A stretch of DNA of 64,000 bases from an uncultured Eudoraea sp. (GTDB lineage: Bacteria; Bacteroidota; Bacteroidia; Flavobacteriales; Flavobacteriaceae): the NCBI RefSeq assembly GCF_947490415.1, contig NZ_CANLGX010000002.1:620001-684000 (forward strand). Direction: 5' to 3'. Made by a program: the position numbers and the translations under genes. The notes beneath the pieces were generated by a model. The model did no database searches, had not been told where the DNA came from, and saw only the letters and a program-made list of their open reading frames with translations. Below are positions 8,461 through 17,193 of the stretch, piece by piece (position 1 is the first letter of the stretch; every line of letters begins with the position of its first letter).

Positions 8461-8490
8461 TGGACGAATAGCCCTATTTACTGTCCGAAT
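8461..8490. promoter_or_regulatory. candidate LytTR-type direct repeat in the divergent promoter region
   Basis: TGGACGAAT (8461-8469) and TGTCCGAAT (8482-8490) are imperfect direct repeats (7 of 9 identical) with a 21-bp period, the geometry known for LytTR response-regulator sites (two 9-bp elements about 12 bp apart). They lie between the exported-protein cluster and the kinase/LytTR pair. A separate 15-bp dyad (ATACC-5-GGTAT, 8407-8421) lies closer to the cluster start. Binding is inferred, not shown. Confidence 0.35.
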
Positions 8491-8577
8491 GTCTATTTTC
8501 ACTTAACAAAGCAATTATTATGTTAAAATTTGTATATTTAAAGAATTACATGCCCCCTCGATTATTTCTAAATTAAT

Positions 8578-10539
8578 ATGGTGAACCGATTTTTAACGGT
8601 TTTGGTTTTCTTCATATGTTCATTTTTGAGCCCTAAAATTCTGCAGTCCCAGATTGTAGACTTTCAAAGTGAAAATTCCTACAAAAGAGTATTTGTTGAT
8701 ACGGACAATTTTGGCAGCTCCTATCTCGACATCCTGGAAAAAAGCTACCCATTAATTAAAATTGATACTATCCAATTCAGTATTCTCAATGACCTTGCTT
8801 ATTACTGGCATACAAGGAATTTAACAAAAGCCTTAAGTTTTGCAAAGGAAGGCTTACAAATAACCCGCGAAAAGAATGATAGCCTATGGGAAGGCAGGTT
8901 TCAAATTACGGAGGGTGCTATTCTTTTAAGGATGGAAAAACTAGATAGCGCAAGATTTACCTTAGAATCTGCAATGAAAAAAGTTTTGAAGAAAGACCTG
9001 CCACTGATCTATACTCAGTTGGGATATGTATATGAAAGACAGGGAAAACTGGATAAGGCCGCCGATATTGCTATGGAAACCCTGCTTTTAGGGGATGAAT
9101 TAAAGGATAAAAGAGCAATGGCCGTTGCTTTTAGTGATTTGAGTAATTTATTTTGGAAACAAGCACGCTATGAAAAGGCTTTGGAATATGGATTAAAGTC
9201 CTTAGTTCTTTTTGAAGAAAGAGGAATTAACGACCTGGATTATGATTTTACCCTATATGTGGTTGGGAATTGCTATCTGGCACTGGATAAACATGAAGAA
9301 GCTCTTAATTATTACGAACATTCTACAGCCATTGGTGAGCGATATGGATTTTTTAATAATCTATGCGACGTATATATTTCTATGGTATATCTAAAGGCTT
9401 ACCTGAACGATTTTGATGCAGCAGATCTGGCAGGTGAAAATGCCGTAAAATATGGACAATTATTGGATAATAACTTTATGTTAATGCGCTCATGGTTGTC
9501 CATAGGTAAGCTACAAAACCTACAGGGAAAATACATTTCCGCAATTGAGAGTCTTGAGAGAAGTATTGACATAGCCACAGATAATTTTGGAGATGATTTT
9601 TATCTTAGCCAGGCTTATGAGGCATTGGGTAAAGCCTATGCAGGCAATCACAATTACCGGGAAGCATATCAGGCGTATGCAGAGTACGATAAACTAAAAA
9701 AGGAGATATTTACTGCCGAGGCAGATAAGCATATTTCATTATTACTTACAGAGTTTGATGTAGCTCAAAAAGAGAGTACCATAATGGTCCAGGAAAATCA
9801 AATTAAAAAGCAAAGATCAAGACAGACGCTAATGATTCTTATTGGAGCGCTATTGCTAATGATTTTATTACTCCTGTACAATACCGTACAAACCAATAAG
9901 AAGAAAAACAGATTGCTTAAAAAGCAAAATGACGAAAAAGAATTTTTGCTAAAAGAAATACACCATCGTGTAAAAAATAATTTGGAAATTGTATCAAGTT
10001 TATTATCCCTGCAATCCGAACAGATAGGGGATTCAAAGGTTGCCGACGCTATGCAGAAAAGTCAATATCGAGTTCATAGCATGAGCATGATTCACCAAAA
10101 ACTATATCAGGGTAAAAGTTTTTCATCTATTGAAATGAAAGAATATTTCATGAACCTGGGGAATTATATCATAGATATTTTTGGGGCTTCAGACAGAGTG
10201 CGTATTGTATGTGAGATGGCGGAATTGGAATTGGATGTGGATACTGCTATTCCAATAGGGCTAATAGTAAATGAGTTGCTTACGAATTCTTTAAAATATG
10301 CTTTTCCAGAAAATCGTAATGGGCTCATAAAAATTAGTCTAATAGAATTAGGGAATCATTTGCAGCTTGAGGTGTCAGATGACGGCATAGGAAAAAACTA
10401 TCACGAAAAAATTGAAGGTACGGGCTTTGGTACACAATTAATAGAATTACTAACCAGACAATTAGAAGGTAAAATGTCTTTAAGTATTAAAAAAGGCACA
10501 GCAGTTTCTTTTGAATTTCAAAACCATAAAGCAGCTTAA
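8578..10539 (+). CDS. TPR-containing HisKA_2 sensor histidine kinase
   Basis: A 653-residue protein. It has a signal peptide or N-terminal helix (about 1-25), a periplasmic region of TPR repeats (about 60-380; for example YTQLGYVYERQGKLDKAADIA, written here in part), one membrane helix near 414-436 (MILIGALLLMILLLL), then a HisKA_2 dimerisation domain with HHRVKNN at 462-468 and an HATPase domain (N-box VNELLTNSLKYAF, G-box DDGIG and GTGFG). It should sense an extracytoplasmic signal through the TPRs and phosphorylate the LytTR regulator encoded 2 bp downstream. It is divergent from the SnoaL/barrel cluster, which makes that cluster a plausible target. All catalytic boxes look intact. Confidence 0.9.
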   Translation: MVNRFLTVLVFFICSFLSPKILQSQIVDFQSENSYKRVFVDTDNFGSSYLDILEKSYPLIKIDTIQFSILNDLAYYWHTRNLTKALSFAKEGLQITREKNDSLWEGRFQITEGAILLRMEKLDSARFTLESAMKKVLKKDLPLIYTQLGYVYERQGKLDKAADIAMETLLLGDELKDKRAMAVAFSDLSNLFWKQARYEKALEYGLKSLVLFEERGINDLDYDFTLYVVGNCYLALDKHEEALNYYEHSTAIGERYGFFNNLCDVYISMVYLKAYLNDFDAADLAGENAVKYGQLLDNNFMLMRSWLSIGKLQNLQGKYISAIESLERSIDIATDNFGDDFYLSQAYEALGKAYAGNHNYREAYQAYAEYDKLKKEIFTAEADKHISLLLTEFDVAQKESTIMVQENQIKKQRSRQTLMILIGALLLMILLLLYNTVQTNKKKNRLLKKQNDEKEFLLKEIHHRVKNNLEIVSSLLSLQSEQIGDSKVADAMQKSQYRVHSMSMIHQKLYQGKSFSSIEMKEYFMNLGNYIIDIFGASDRVRIVCEMAELELDVDTAIPIGLIVNELLTNSLKYAFPENRNGLIKISLIELGNHLQLEVSDDGIGKNYHEKIEGTGFGTQLIELLTRQLEGKMSLSIKKGTAVSFEFQNHKAA

Positions 10540-10541
10540 AT

Positions 10542-11279
10542 ATGGATAAGTTAATTAGAATATTAATAGTCGAAGATGATATGATTATTGCGGCTAATCT
10601 TTCATTACAATTAACAAAGTTAGGTTATGAAGTTATTGGTATAGTGTCCAGGGGTGAAGACGCAATTAGTAATGCAAACCAAAATAAACCTGATATTATT
10701 TTGATGGATATAAACCTTAAGGGTCCTATAGATGGAATAGATGCAGCTATTGCTATTCATTTGCAAAATGAAATACCCATAATTTATTTAACTGCTAACA
10801 ATGATGATGGTACTTTTTCCAGGGCAAAGGAAACCCAACCTTATGCTTTTATTTCCAAACCGTTTAACAAATTAAATCTTCAGCGAACTATAGCATTAGT
10901 TGTTGAGCAATTAAAGGATAACGGAAGTTTAAAACAAAATCAGGTCCAAAGTAATTTACAGGTTTTACCAGATCGAATTTTTGTTAGACATAATGGGAGA
11001 ATGGTTAAAATATTATTAGATCATATTCTTTATATTGAGGCAGAACGTAACTATTGCAATATCACAACAGCATTAGGTAAGTATTTGGTTGTAAGCACTT
11101 TAAAAACAATTGAAAATGAATTAAAAGATAGTTGTTTTATACGCGTACACAGGTCATTTATAGTTAACATATGTAAGTTGGATGTTGTAGCCGATAGTCA
11201 TCTCGAGATAGACAGAAAGGTTATTCCTATAAGCAAGTCCTATAAGGAATTTTTACTGGGAAGACTGCACACTATTTAG
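10542..11279 (+). CDS. LytTR-family response regulator
   Basis: A 245-residue protein: receiver domain at about 4-120 with the acidic pair in VEDD, phospho-acceptor Asp56 (ILMDINLKG), Thr in YLTAN and Lys in SKPF, then a LytTR DNA-binding domain at about 143-243 (ILYIEAERNYCNI, FIRVHRSFIVN). The ATG is 2 bp after the kinase stop, so the pair is translationally linked. It should act as a transcription factor binding paired direct repeats. Receiver regulators paired with HisKA_2 kinases and carrying a LytTR domain are common in Bacteroidota. Confidence 0.92.
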   Translation: MDKLIRILIVEDDMIIAANLSLQLTKLGYEVIGIVSRGEDAISNANQNKPDIILMDINLKGPIDGIDAAIAIHLQNEIPIIYLTANNDDGTFSRAKETQPYAFISKPFNKLNLQRTIALVVEQLKDNGSLKQNQVQSNLQVLPDRIFVRHNGRMVKILLDHILYIEAERNYCNITTALGKYLVVSTLKTIENELKDSCFIRVHRSFIVNICKLDVVADSHLEIDRKVIPISKSYKEFLLGRLHTI

Positions 11280-11320
11280 CGTTTAATAGAAGGACTTTCC
11301 TTAACCATAAATTTACTTAT

Positions 11321-11941
11321 TTAATTTTTTTTGCTTTTGCTTTTTTTCATGGCTTCTGCAATGCCGTGCCCACCGCCGGTATTTCGTTTTTCTAGCTCCT
11401 TGATTATTTTGGGATGATCGTGTTCCCGTCCTTGCGACAGCTTATAAGCCGCCTGTATTTCCTTGATATGAATCTCAAAACCTATTACACCTTTCACTTG
11501 CCTGAGTGTGTTTTTTGATAAATTGTTTAGGGAGATTGGTTTTTCGGATTGACGCTCGTATTTGTCAACCAGTTTATGAAGAGAAGCCATCAGCGCCTGC
11601 TCGTCCTGTATTTTTAATTTTCCGTAAATATGCACTGCAATATAATTCCAGGTAGGAACTTCTTCTTCTGCGTACCATGATGAAGAAACATAAGTGTGTG
11701 GCCCGTTAAATATACAAAGTACTTCGGTGTCTTCAACAAAATATTTCCATTGCGGATTTGCTTTTGCGATATGACCTACCAGGATATCATTGCCATTACG
11801 ATCCTTATCTAATTCCAATGGGATATGAGTGGCCCAAGGTTTACCACCTACATAATTAATTAAAATACCAAAGGAATTATTAATAATGAACTCCTTAACT
11901 TCTTTAAGGTTTTCATTTATATAGTGCTGCGGGATATACAT
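11321..11941 (-). CDS. PaiB-like FMN-binding protein
   Basis: A 206-residue protein beginning MYIPQHY, the usual opening of the PaiB family (FMN-binding split-barrel; called negative transcriptional regulator after Bacillus subtilis PaiB). Recognisable blocks are HIPLELD, GHIAKANPQWK, FNGPHTYVSSSWY, VPTWNYIAVHIYGK and GFEIHIKEIQAAYKLSQ. The family binds flavin; several members are now thought to be oxidoreductases or haem-related enzymes rather than repressors. The C-terminus ends in a lysine-rich tail. It is convergent with the LytTR regulator gene and appears monocistronic. The ATG at 11941 is the natural start. Confidence 0.9.
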   Translation of the reverse strand: MYIPQHYINENLKEVKEFIINNSFGILINYVGGKPWATHIPLELDKDRNGNDILVGHIAKANPQWKYFVEDTEVLCIFNGPHTYVSSSWYAEEEVPTWNYIAVHIYGKLKIQDEQALMASLHKLVDKYERQSEKPISLNNLSKNTLRQVKGVIGFEIHIKEIQAAYKLSQGREHDHPKIIKELEKRNTGGGHGIAEAMKKSKSKKN

Positions 11942-12285
11942 ACGTTTACCATTACTTATTCTCCGCCAAAGGAGGGTCTAAATTACAACTAGTCATGGAA
12001 AAACAACAATTGGGAAGATCTTTTTTATATGCGAAGATATTTATAGACATATTTGAACATATTCAATCGTATAAAGCCGGAAAGATGAAAAACATATTCT
12101 TAATTATACCCTTTCTTAGTGTCGTTTCAGTAATGACCTATAATTTTCCAAGGAACTTTTTGCTAACTTTAATCCAAGAGGAGTAATTTATCTTAAGAAT
12201 AGAATAGAAGGCATTCCAGAGATTTTAAATACCGGCGATACAATTGAATTTAAATGAATAGAAATTTCATTATTACTTTTTAAAT
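11942..12285. other. 344-bp gap between divergent genes; no confident gene
   Basis: This stretch lies between the divergently read paiB-like gene and the 2TM-kinase gene. It contains a 63-codon frame at 11995-12186 (plus) whose second half has a hydrophobic stretch (MKNIFLIIPFLSVVSVMTYNF), but the first half has no recognisable composition and there is no family match I can name. It probably carries the promoters of both flanking genes. No RNA gene or repeat was seen. Confidence 0.4.
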
Positions 12286-13617
12286 ATGAGATATTTGGTT
12301 AAGGTTTTTAGAATAGGCCTTTTGGTGGGTTTTGTTTTGTCCGTCATTTTTATCAGCATTGAATTCTTTGCAAACGGGACCGTTGAATTTGATAAGAATT
12401 TATGGGTAGGAGTTGGTTACAATTTTCTCTATTCAATAGTTCTAACGCTAATCAATACTTCTTTTTTTGAGTATTTAAATAAGCGGGTTATTTGGAAAAA
12501 ATACGGCAAATATAGATTGGCAATAGGAGCTGCAGGCAGTGTTGTTTTAACTATGATCGGAATTCTGTGGATACGCATAGTAATTCGAATGGGTTTTGAG
12601 GGAGCGGATTGGGAGGGGTTTCTCTCGGGTGAAAGGGCCATCAATTACTTTATTGCCCTAATAATCACCCTGGTTATAACCATTCTTTTCCACGCCATTT
12701 ATTTTTACAGGTCTTTACAAGACAGGAAAGTAAAGGAACAAAAGATTATTGCAGGAACCGCCTCGGCAAAATTCGATGCTTTAAAGAATCAATTGGATCC
12801 TCATTTTTTGTTTAATAGCCTTAATGTACTTACAAGTTTAATTGAAGAAGATCCTGATCAGGCTCAAAAATTTACAACATCACTATCCAAAGTTTACAGG
12901 TATGTTCTGGAGCAAAAAAATAAGGACCTGGTGACTGTAGACGAGGAACTTCAGTTTGCAAGAACATATATACGGTTACTCAAAATGCGTTTTGAAGACA
13001 GTATTCTGTTTGATATCCCGGACAAATGCAGTAATCCTGAAGCTAAAATAGTCCCCCTTTCTTTGCAATTATTGCTTGAGAATGCAGTAAAACACAATGT
13101 AGTTAGCAGTTCAAGGCCTTTAAACATTAAAGTCTATGAAGAAAATGACGTTTTGGTTATTCAGAATAATTTTCAGGAAAAACAGGTGGTTAAGAAAAGC
13201 AGTGGCGTGGGATTGAGAAATATTCAGCAACGATATTCTATTTTGTCAAATAGGGAAGTCCATATAGATAAAACTGCTGCTTATTTTAAGGTCTCTTTAC
13301 CTATGCTTTCCAAAAAGGTGAGCCTAACCGCCTCACAAGAAACTTATATAAGCGATAAAAGATATCAGAAGGCCAAAGAACGCGTAGAAGCTATTAAGGG
13401 CTTCTATGGGAATTTAACAGCTTACTGTATTGTAATTCCTTTATTGATATGGTTGAATTTAAGGTCGAGCAGTTTTCCATGGGCCATCTTTCCTGCACTG
13501 GGATGGGGTTTTGGTCTCACGATACACGGGATGGAGGCTTTTGGCTATAATCCTTTATGGGGAAAAAGTTGGGAAGAAAAAAAGATAAAGGAGCTCATGG
13601 ATGATGATAAATTTTAA
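12286..13617 (+). CDS. LytS/YehU-type sensor histidine kinase with C-terminal 2TM domain
   Basis: A 443-residue membrane kinase. Four helices lie at about 8-28, 43-65, 78-100 and 120-147, followed by a His_kinase domain with the phospho-acceptor His173 in LDPHFLFNSLN, and an HATPase with ENAVKHNV and the glycine motif SSGVGLRNI. After about residue 345 a second module begins, with RYQKAKERVEAIKGFYGNLTAY... and NPLWGKSWEEKKIKELM: this is a 2TM domain, the same domain as in the three small genes that follow. The kinase presumably phosphorylates the LytTR regulator at 14829-15584. Fusion of 2TM to such a kinase is seen in Bacteroidota, and its role is not established. Confidence 0.9.
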   Translation: MRYLVKVFRIGLLVGFVLSVIFISIEFFANGTVEFDKNLWVGVGYNFLYSIVLTLINTSFFEYLNKRVIWKKYGKYRLAIGAAGSVVLTMIGILWIRIVIRMGFEGADWEGFLSGERAINYFIALIITLVITILFHAIYFYRSLQDRKVKEQKIIAGTASAKFDALKNQLDPHFLFNSLNVLTSLIEEDPDQAQKFTTSLSKVYRYVLEQKNKDLVTVDEELQFARTYIRLLKMRFEDSILFDIPDKCSNPEAKIVPLSLQLLLENAVKHNVVSSSRPLNIKVYEENDVLVIQNNFQEKQVVKKSSGVGLRNIQQRYSILSNREVHIDKTAAYFKVSLPMLSKKVSLTASQETYISDKRYQKAKERVEAIKGFYGNLTAYCIVIPLLIWLNLRSSSFPWAIFPALGWGFGLTIHGMEAFGYNPLWGKSWEEKKIKELMDDDKF

Positions 13618-13754
13618 TCAATGATGCCTCCAAGATTTTAAACAACAATTCGTCATCAAAATATTACAGTTGAGACTAATAATTTTAGAATTTTTGCCAA
13701 CATTTCGGAATTTTAAACTGTATTTAATATAACGACATGTATAAAATTGAAATC

Positions 13755-14036
13755 ATGAATAATAGTAGTAAAGAAGCAAGTTTTTTAAGAGCAAAACAAC
13801 AGGTAACGGCAATAAAACATTTCTATTTAAGCCTGGTTTTATACTGTATTGTAATCCCAATACTAATTTGGATAAATTATCAGACGACCAGTTTTCCCTG
13901 GGCCGTATTTCCTGCCCTAGGTTGGGGTTTTGGACTGGTGGCAAAAGGTTTAGCTGTCCATGGAATTAATCCTTTGTGGGGTAAGGTGTGGGAACAGAGG
14001 AAAATACAGGAATTAATGAGGAAAGAGGATTTTTAG
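13755..14036 (+). CDS. 2TM domain-containing small membrane protein
   Basis: The ATG at 13755 gives a 93-residue protein (MNNSSKEASFLRAKQQV...); an ATG at 13737 would add six residues and is less like its paralogues. Two membrane helices (about 25-45 and 52-75) lie between a basic N-terminal helix (RAKQQVTAIKHFYL) and a C-terminal motif NPLWGKVWEQRKIQELM. It is especially close to the 2TM domain at the end of the kinase (YCIVIP, SSFPWA/TTSFPWA, FPALGWGFGL), suggesting a recent duplication. Topology and function in signalling are inferred from location only. Confidence 0.8.
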   Translation: MNNSSKEASFLRAKQQVTAIKHFYLSLVLYCIVIPILIWINYQTTSFPWAVFPALGWGFGLVAKGLAVHGINPLWGKVWEQRKIQELMRKEDF

Positions 14037-14117
14037 CCTTTTTCCATTGATAAGTTTATGATTTATATAAATTAAATAATATGGAAAGGATAATTACTAA
14101 CCAAAAATATAAGTGTC

Positions 14118-14420
14118 ATGGAAAATTTTAATAAAGAAACAAAATATCTGAGAGCCAAAGAACGCGTGGAAAAACTTAAAAAATTCTACGGAAATCTCTT
14201 ATCATATGTACTCGTAATAGCTCTTTTGGCTGGGATTAATTATTGGACTAATGAATGGCGGTATATGTGGTTTTTATGGGCTGCCTTTGGATGGGGAATC
14301 GGAATTGTTTTTCAGGCCATTCAGATTTTTAATATAAATCCTTTTTTTGGGAGGGATTGGGAAGAGCGCAAGATAAAGGAGATAATGCGCGATGAAGAAC
14401 AGCAAAACAGATGGGAGTAA
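14118..14420 (+). CDS. 2TM domain-containing small membrane protein
   Basis: A 100-residue protein with the same plan as its neighbours: RAKERVEKLKKFYGNLLSY at the N-terminus, two helices (about 27-45 and 52-75), and NPFFGRDWEERKIKEIM near the C-terminus. It lies 81 bp after the previous 2TM gene and 30 bp before the next. The conserved basic N-terminal helix and acidic/basic C-terminal helix would both face the cytoplasm. No enzymatic motif is present. Confidence 0.8.
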   Translation: MENFNKETKYLRAKERVEKLKKFYGNLLSYVLVIALLAGINYWTNEWRYMWFLWAAFGWGIGIVFQAIQIFNINPFFGRDWEERKIKEIMRDEEQQNRWE

Positions 14421-14450
14421 AAATTAGTAGAATATTAAATAATAAAAGAA

Positions 14451-14762
14451 ATGGAGAATGACAACAAGTTAAACAGAGCTAAAAAGAAAGTAGAAGAGAT
14501 GAAAGGGTTTTACATTCATCTTGCAGTTTATATTGTGATTAATGCTTTTATTCTCGCTAATGTTTATATGAGGACTCTTGGAGATGGGGAGAGTTTTTGG
14601 AAATTTTCCACTTTTTTCACCCCCATATTCTGGGGAATTGGAGTAGTGTTTCATGCAGCTCATGTATTTAATTATAATCCTTTCTTTGGCAAAAGTTGGG
14701 AAGAACGGCAGATTCAAAAATACATTGACAAAGACAAACGTGAAGCAGAAAAGTTTAAATAA
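14451..14762 (+). CDS. 2TM domain-containing small membrane protein
   Basis: A 103-residue protein, third stand-alone 2TM copy. N-terminal RAKKKVEEMKGFYIHLAVYI, helices at about 20-40 and 55-78, then HAAHVFNYNPFFGKSWEERQIQKYI. It differs more from the kinase-attached copy than the first does. The order kinase-2TM, 2TM, 2TM, 2TM, LytTR regulator on one strand with short gaps suggests one regulon or transcript. Confidence 0.8.
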   Translation: MENDNKLNRAKKKVEEMKGFYIHLAVYIVINAFILANVYMRTLGDGESFWKFSTFFTPIFWGIGVVFHAAHVFNYNPFFGKSWEERQIQKYIDKDKREAEKFK

Positions 14763-14816
14763 TAATCAGCTCTAATTATATATGCGAGTTAAAATGAATA
14801 GAAATCATAGCTTAAT

Positions 14817-14824
14817 TAAATTTG
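14817..14824 (+). promoter_or_regulatory. candidate promoter -7 box of the LytTR regulator gene
   Basis: TAAATTTG fits the Bacteroidota -7 consensus TAnnTTTG and ends 4 bp before the ATG at 14829, so transcripts would begin at or within a few bases of the start codon. No clear TTG is seen at the -33 distance. Suggests a leaderless or near-leaderless mRNA; inferred. Confidence 0.35.
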
Positions 14825-14828
14825 CGGT

Positions 14829-15584
14829 ATGAACGTATTAATTATTGAGGATGAAAAACCTGCGGCAAGACGTTTAGCCCGATTGTTAAATGAACTGGAT
14901 GTTCAGGTAGCTACCATGCTTCATTCAGTTGAAGAATCTGTTGAATGGTTTCAGAACAATGATCATCCTGATTTGATTTTCCTCGATATTCAGCTTTCCG
15001 ATGGTTTGTCTTTTGAAATTTTTGATTTGGTTGAGGTAAAAAGCGCTATCATTTTTACCACAGCTTATGATGAATATGCTCTTCAGGCTTTTAAACTTAA
15101 CAGTATTGATTATCTTCTAAAACCCATTGACGATGAAGAGTTAGAAAGTGCGGTTATAAAATATCAAAATCTGAAACCGGACCATAATCAATTAAGCCTG
15201 GATTTTGAGGATATTAAAAAATTACTTGTCAACCCACTTGAAAGAGAATACAAAAAAAGATTCACTATTCGACTTGGACAGCATTTGAAAATTATCAATG
15301 CCGATGAAATTGAATGTTTCTATAGCGAAAATAAAGGTACGTATGCATCAACTACAGAAGGAAGAAACTATCTTTTGGATACTACATTAGAAAACCTTGA
15401 GAATGAATTATCACCTCAAATATTCTTTAGAGTGAGCAGAAAATTCTATATCAATATCAATCACATAAAAGACATTGTTTCTTACACCAATTCTCGCCTG
15501 ATAATCAAGTTGAATCGCTATAATGAGCAGGAAATAATAGTAAGTAGGGAAAGGGTAAAAGATTTTAAGTTATGGTTAGAATAA
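14829..15584 (+). CDS. LytTR-family response regulator
   Basis: A 251-residue regulator: receiver domain at about 1-118 (acidic EDEK, phospho-acceptor Asp53 in IFLDIQLSDG, TTAYDEYALQAFKLNSIDYLLKP), then a LytTR domain at about 145-250 (RLGQHLKIINADEIECFYSENKGTY in part, FFRVSRKFYININHIKDI). This is the standard AlgR/LytR-like architecture that pairs with LytS/YehU kinases such as the product of 12286-13617. It is 66 bp downstream of the last 2TM gene on the same strand. Not the same subtype as the regulator at 10542, which pairs with a HisKA_2 kinase. Confidence 0.92.
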   Translation: MNVLIIEDEKPAARRLARLLNELDVQVATMLHSVEESVEWFQNNDHPDLIFLDIQLSDGLSFEIFDLVEVKSAIIFTTAYDEYALQAFKLNSIDYLLKPIDDEELESAVIKYQNLKPDHNQLSLDFEDIKKLLVNPLEREYKKRFTIRLGQHLKIINADEIECFYSENKGTYASTTEGRNYLLDTTLENLENELSPQIFFRVSRKFYININHIKDIVSYTNSRLIIKLNRYNEQEIIVSRERVKDFKLWLE

Positions 15585-15591
15585 CTATGAT

Positions 15592-15616
15592 TAAGTATCT
15601 GATATAAAAATACTTA
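15592..15616. terminator. AT-rich stem-loop between convergent genes
   Basis: Seven-bp arms (TAAGTAT / ATACTTA) around an 11-nt loop, lying between the stop of the LytTR regulator gene (15584) and the stop of the convergent gene (15661). A second small dyad (CTATA/TATAG, 15624-15642) follows. Both are weak; a bidirectional terminator role is inferred from position. Confidence 0.35.
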
Positions 15617-15660
15617 GAATTAACTATAGATATTTCTTATAGTAGCTTTTTAACAATATT

Positions 15661-16854
15661 TCAGGACTTTTCATCTACTCTGTTGTCATCAAAAGCAGAA
15701 GGCAGTAATTTAGGAATTAATTTTATAAAAATTGGCAATAAAACTGCTCCTCCGGGTAATAAAAATATAGCCAGGGATGGTATGCTTTTAAAAATATCTA
15801 TAAGGTGATTTTGGACTTTTTTCTTTTCCTCTGAACTGAGGTCCTTAACCGTGGACTTAGAAAGTAGCTGCATCAATTCTTTGCTCTCTGATAATTCTTT
15901 TTGAAGTCTTTTATTATTTCTTAGAATTAGTTTATTGACCACTTTGGACATGCTATCGTAAAATTGAATTGCCATGTTGGGGTCCTTCAGAAAAGGAATA
16001 TTCGCAGAATTTTTCTCAAAGAAAGAAGTAATTTCTTCCAGTGATCGGGAAATCTCTTTTCTCTCAAAACCAAGATTCTTACCTATACCAAAAATAAATT
16101 CAGATTCCTGATATTCCAGTGTTTTATCTTCCCAAACAGTAAGACATGCCACATCCAGAAAATAATGATTTTCCCAGATAACTGAGTTATTCAATAGTTG
16201 GGCTCTGTATGAACCGTCAAATTCTTGTTTTTCACCATCAATAAAGGTCATGGAAGAAGCAAAAAGTTGGGCTAAACGTTCATCCGTTTTGTTTTTCTCT
16301 TTAGAGTTTAGTGCATGTGCGGTAACATTTATGGTAAGGTATTCTAAGGTTTGAGCGTGTTCCCTAATATTTTTGCCTCCGTTCAAGTAGTATTTGAATG
16401 TAAGAACATCAATAAATAATAATGAGTTTGTGATAATTCTGTTAAAGGTTTTACTAAATACATTATCACCTAGATAAACCCTGGAATCAATAAGTTTTTC
16501 AAGTTGCTTAGAGGTTTTACTACCGGCAAGGATTTTATTAAGAAAGGAAATGTTACTAACATTCAGTTCCTGATAAAATTGAAAAATTGTGTGAACAAAA
16601 TCATCAAAATTAGAATTGTTATGTTCTAATTTAAAGGTAAAGAATAAGGCCGTAAGCAGGTTAATTTTTGCCTTTTCATCCTCTGACAAAGTGTGTTCAG
16701 GTTTAATAAAACCCGGAATCTTGATATTTAATCCATAGACAAAACCAGATGTTTTAAGCCCTCCGTAAAGATTCCTGAAATCGTTAAAAACTTCAAGATT
16801 ATCTTTTACATCGTGCCCGAATTTGTCAATCCAACCGGATGCGGATGGGTTCAT
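15661..16854 (-). CDS. LETM1-related biofilm-associated-type protein
   Basis: A 397-residue protein without a signal peptide. Most of the chain is helical and charged; the C-terminal part (about 330-390) carries the LETM1-like signature: a helix after SSEEKKKVQNHLIDIFKSIPS, then FLLPGGAVLLPIFIKLIPKLLPSAF. LETM1 in mitochondria is an inner-membrane protein in cation/proton exchange. Bacteroidota homologues of this length are named LETM1-related biofilm-associated proteins; the biochemical role is not settled. It is convergent with the LytTR regulator gene and stands alone. The ATG at 16854 is the natural start. Confidence 0.75.
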   Translation of the reverse strand: MNPSASGWIDKFGHDVKDNLEVFNDFRNLYGGLKTSGFVYGLNIKIPGFIKPEHTLSEDEKAKINLLTALFFTFKLEHNNSNFDDFVHTIFQFYQELNVSNISFLNKILAGSKTSKQLEKLIDSRVYLGDNVFSKTFNRIITNSLLFIDVLTFKYYLNGGKNIREHAQTLEYLTINVTAHALNSKEKNKTDERLAQLFASSMTFIDGEKQEFDGSYRAQLLNNSVIWENHYFLDVACLTVWEDKTLEYQESEFIFGIGKNLGFERKEISRSLEEITSFFEKNSANIPFLKDPNMAIQFYDSMSKVVNKLILRNNKRLQKELSESKELMQLLSKSTVKDLSSEEKKKVQNHLIDIFKSIPSLAIFLLPGGAVLLPIFIKLIPKLLPSAFDDNRVDEKS

Positions 16855-17193
16855 TGGCTTGATCTTTTAAAAAGTCAAAGTAAAACAAAATATGGGACAT
16901 TCCCTTTGTTGTCTCTCTTATTAAAATGGAAAATTGGTATGTTGTAACTGTTATCAACTTAATTTTATTTTTATATCAACCGTAATTTGGAATTGAAAAA
17001 TTTAAAATTAATCAGTGTTCAATTCATTTGATATTTTGTTTTTTTTAACTTTTTCTTAGGAAATTATGGATGAAATGCTTATGTTTAACGTTCAAATGCT
17101 ATCAGAGCATTTCTGCAATGCCCCAAGTATTACAGAAATCTGAATTTATTTATTAGTACGTTTTCGAGAATATTAACCCAAATCAACCTCGTT

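Noticed and set aside
11995-12186. A 63-codon frame between the paiB-like gene and the 2TM kinase.
   Set aside because: No recognisable family, mixed composition, lies in a divergent promoter region; kept only as part of the gap note.
17066-17143. A 25-codon frame in the gap before sodC.
   Set aside because: No hydrophobic segment, motif or context; expected by chance.
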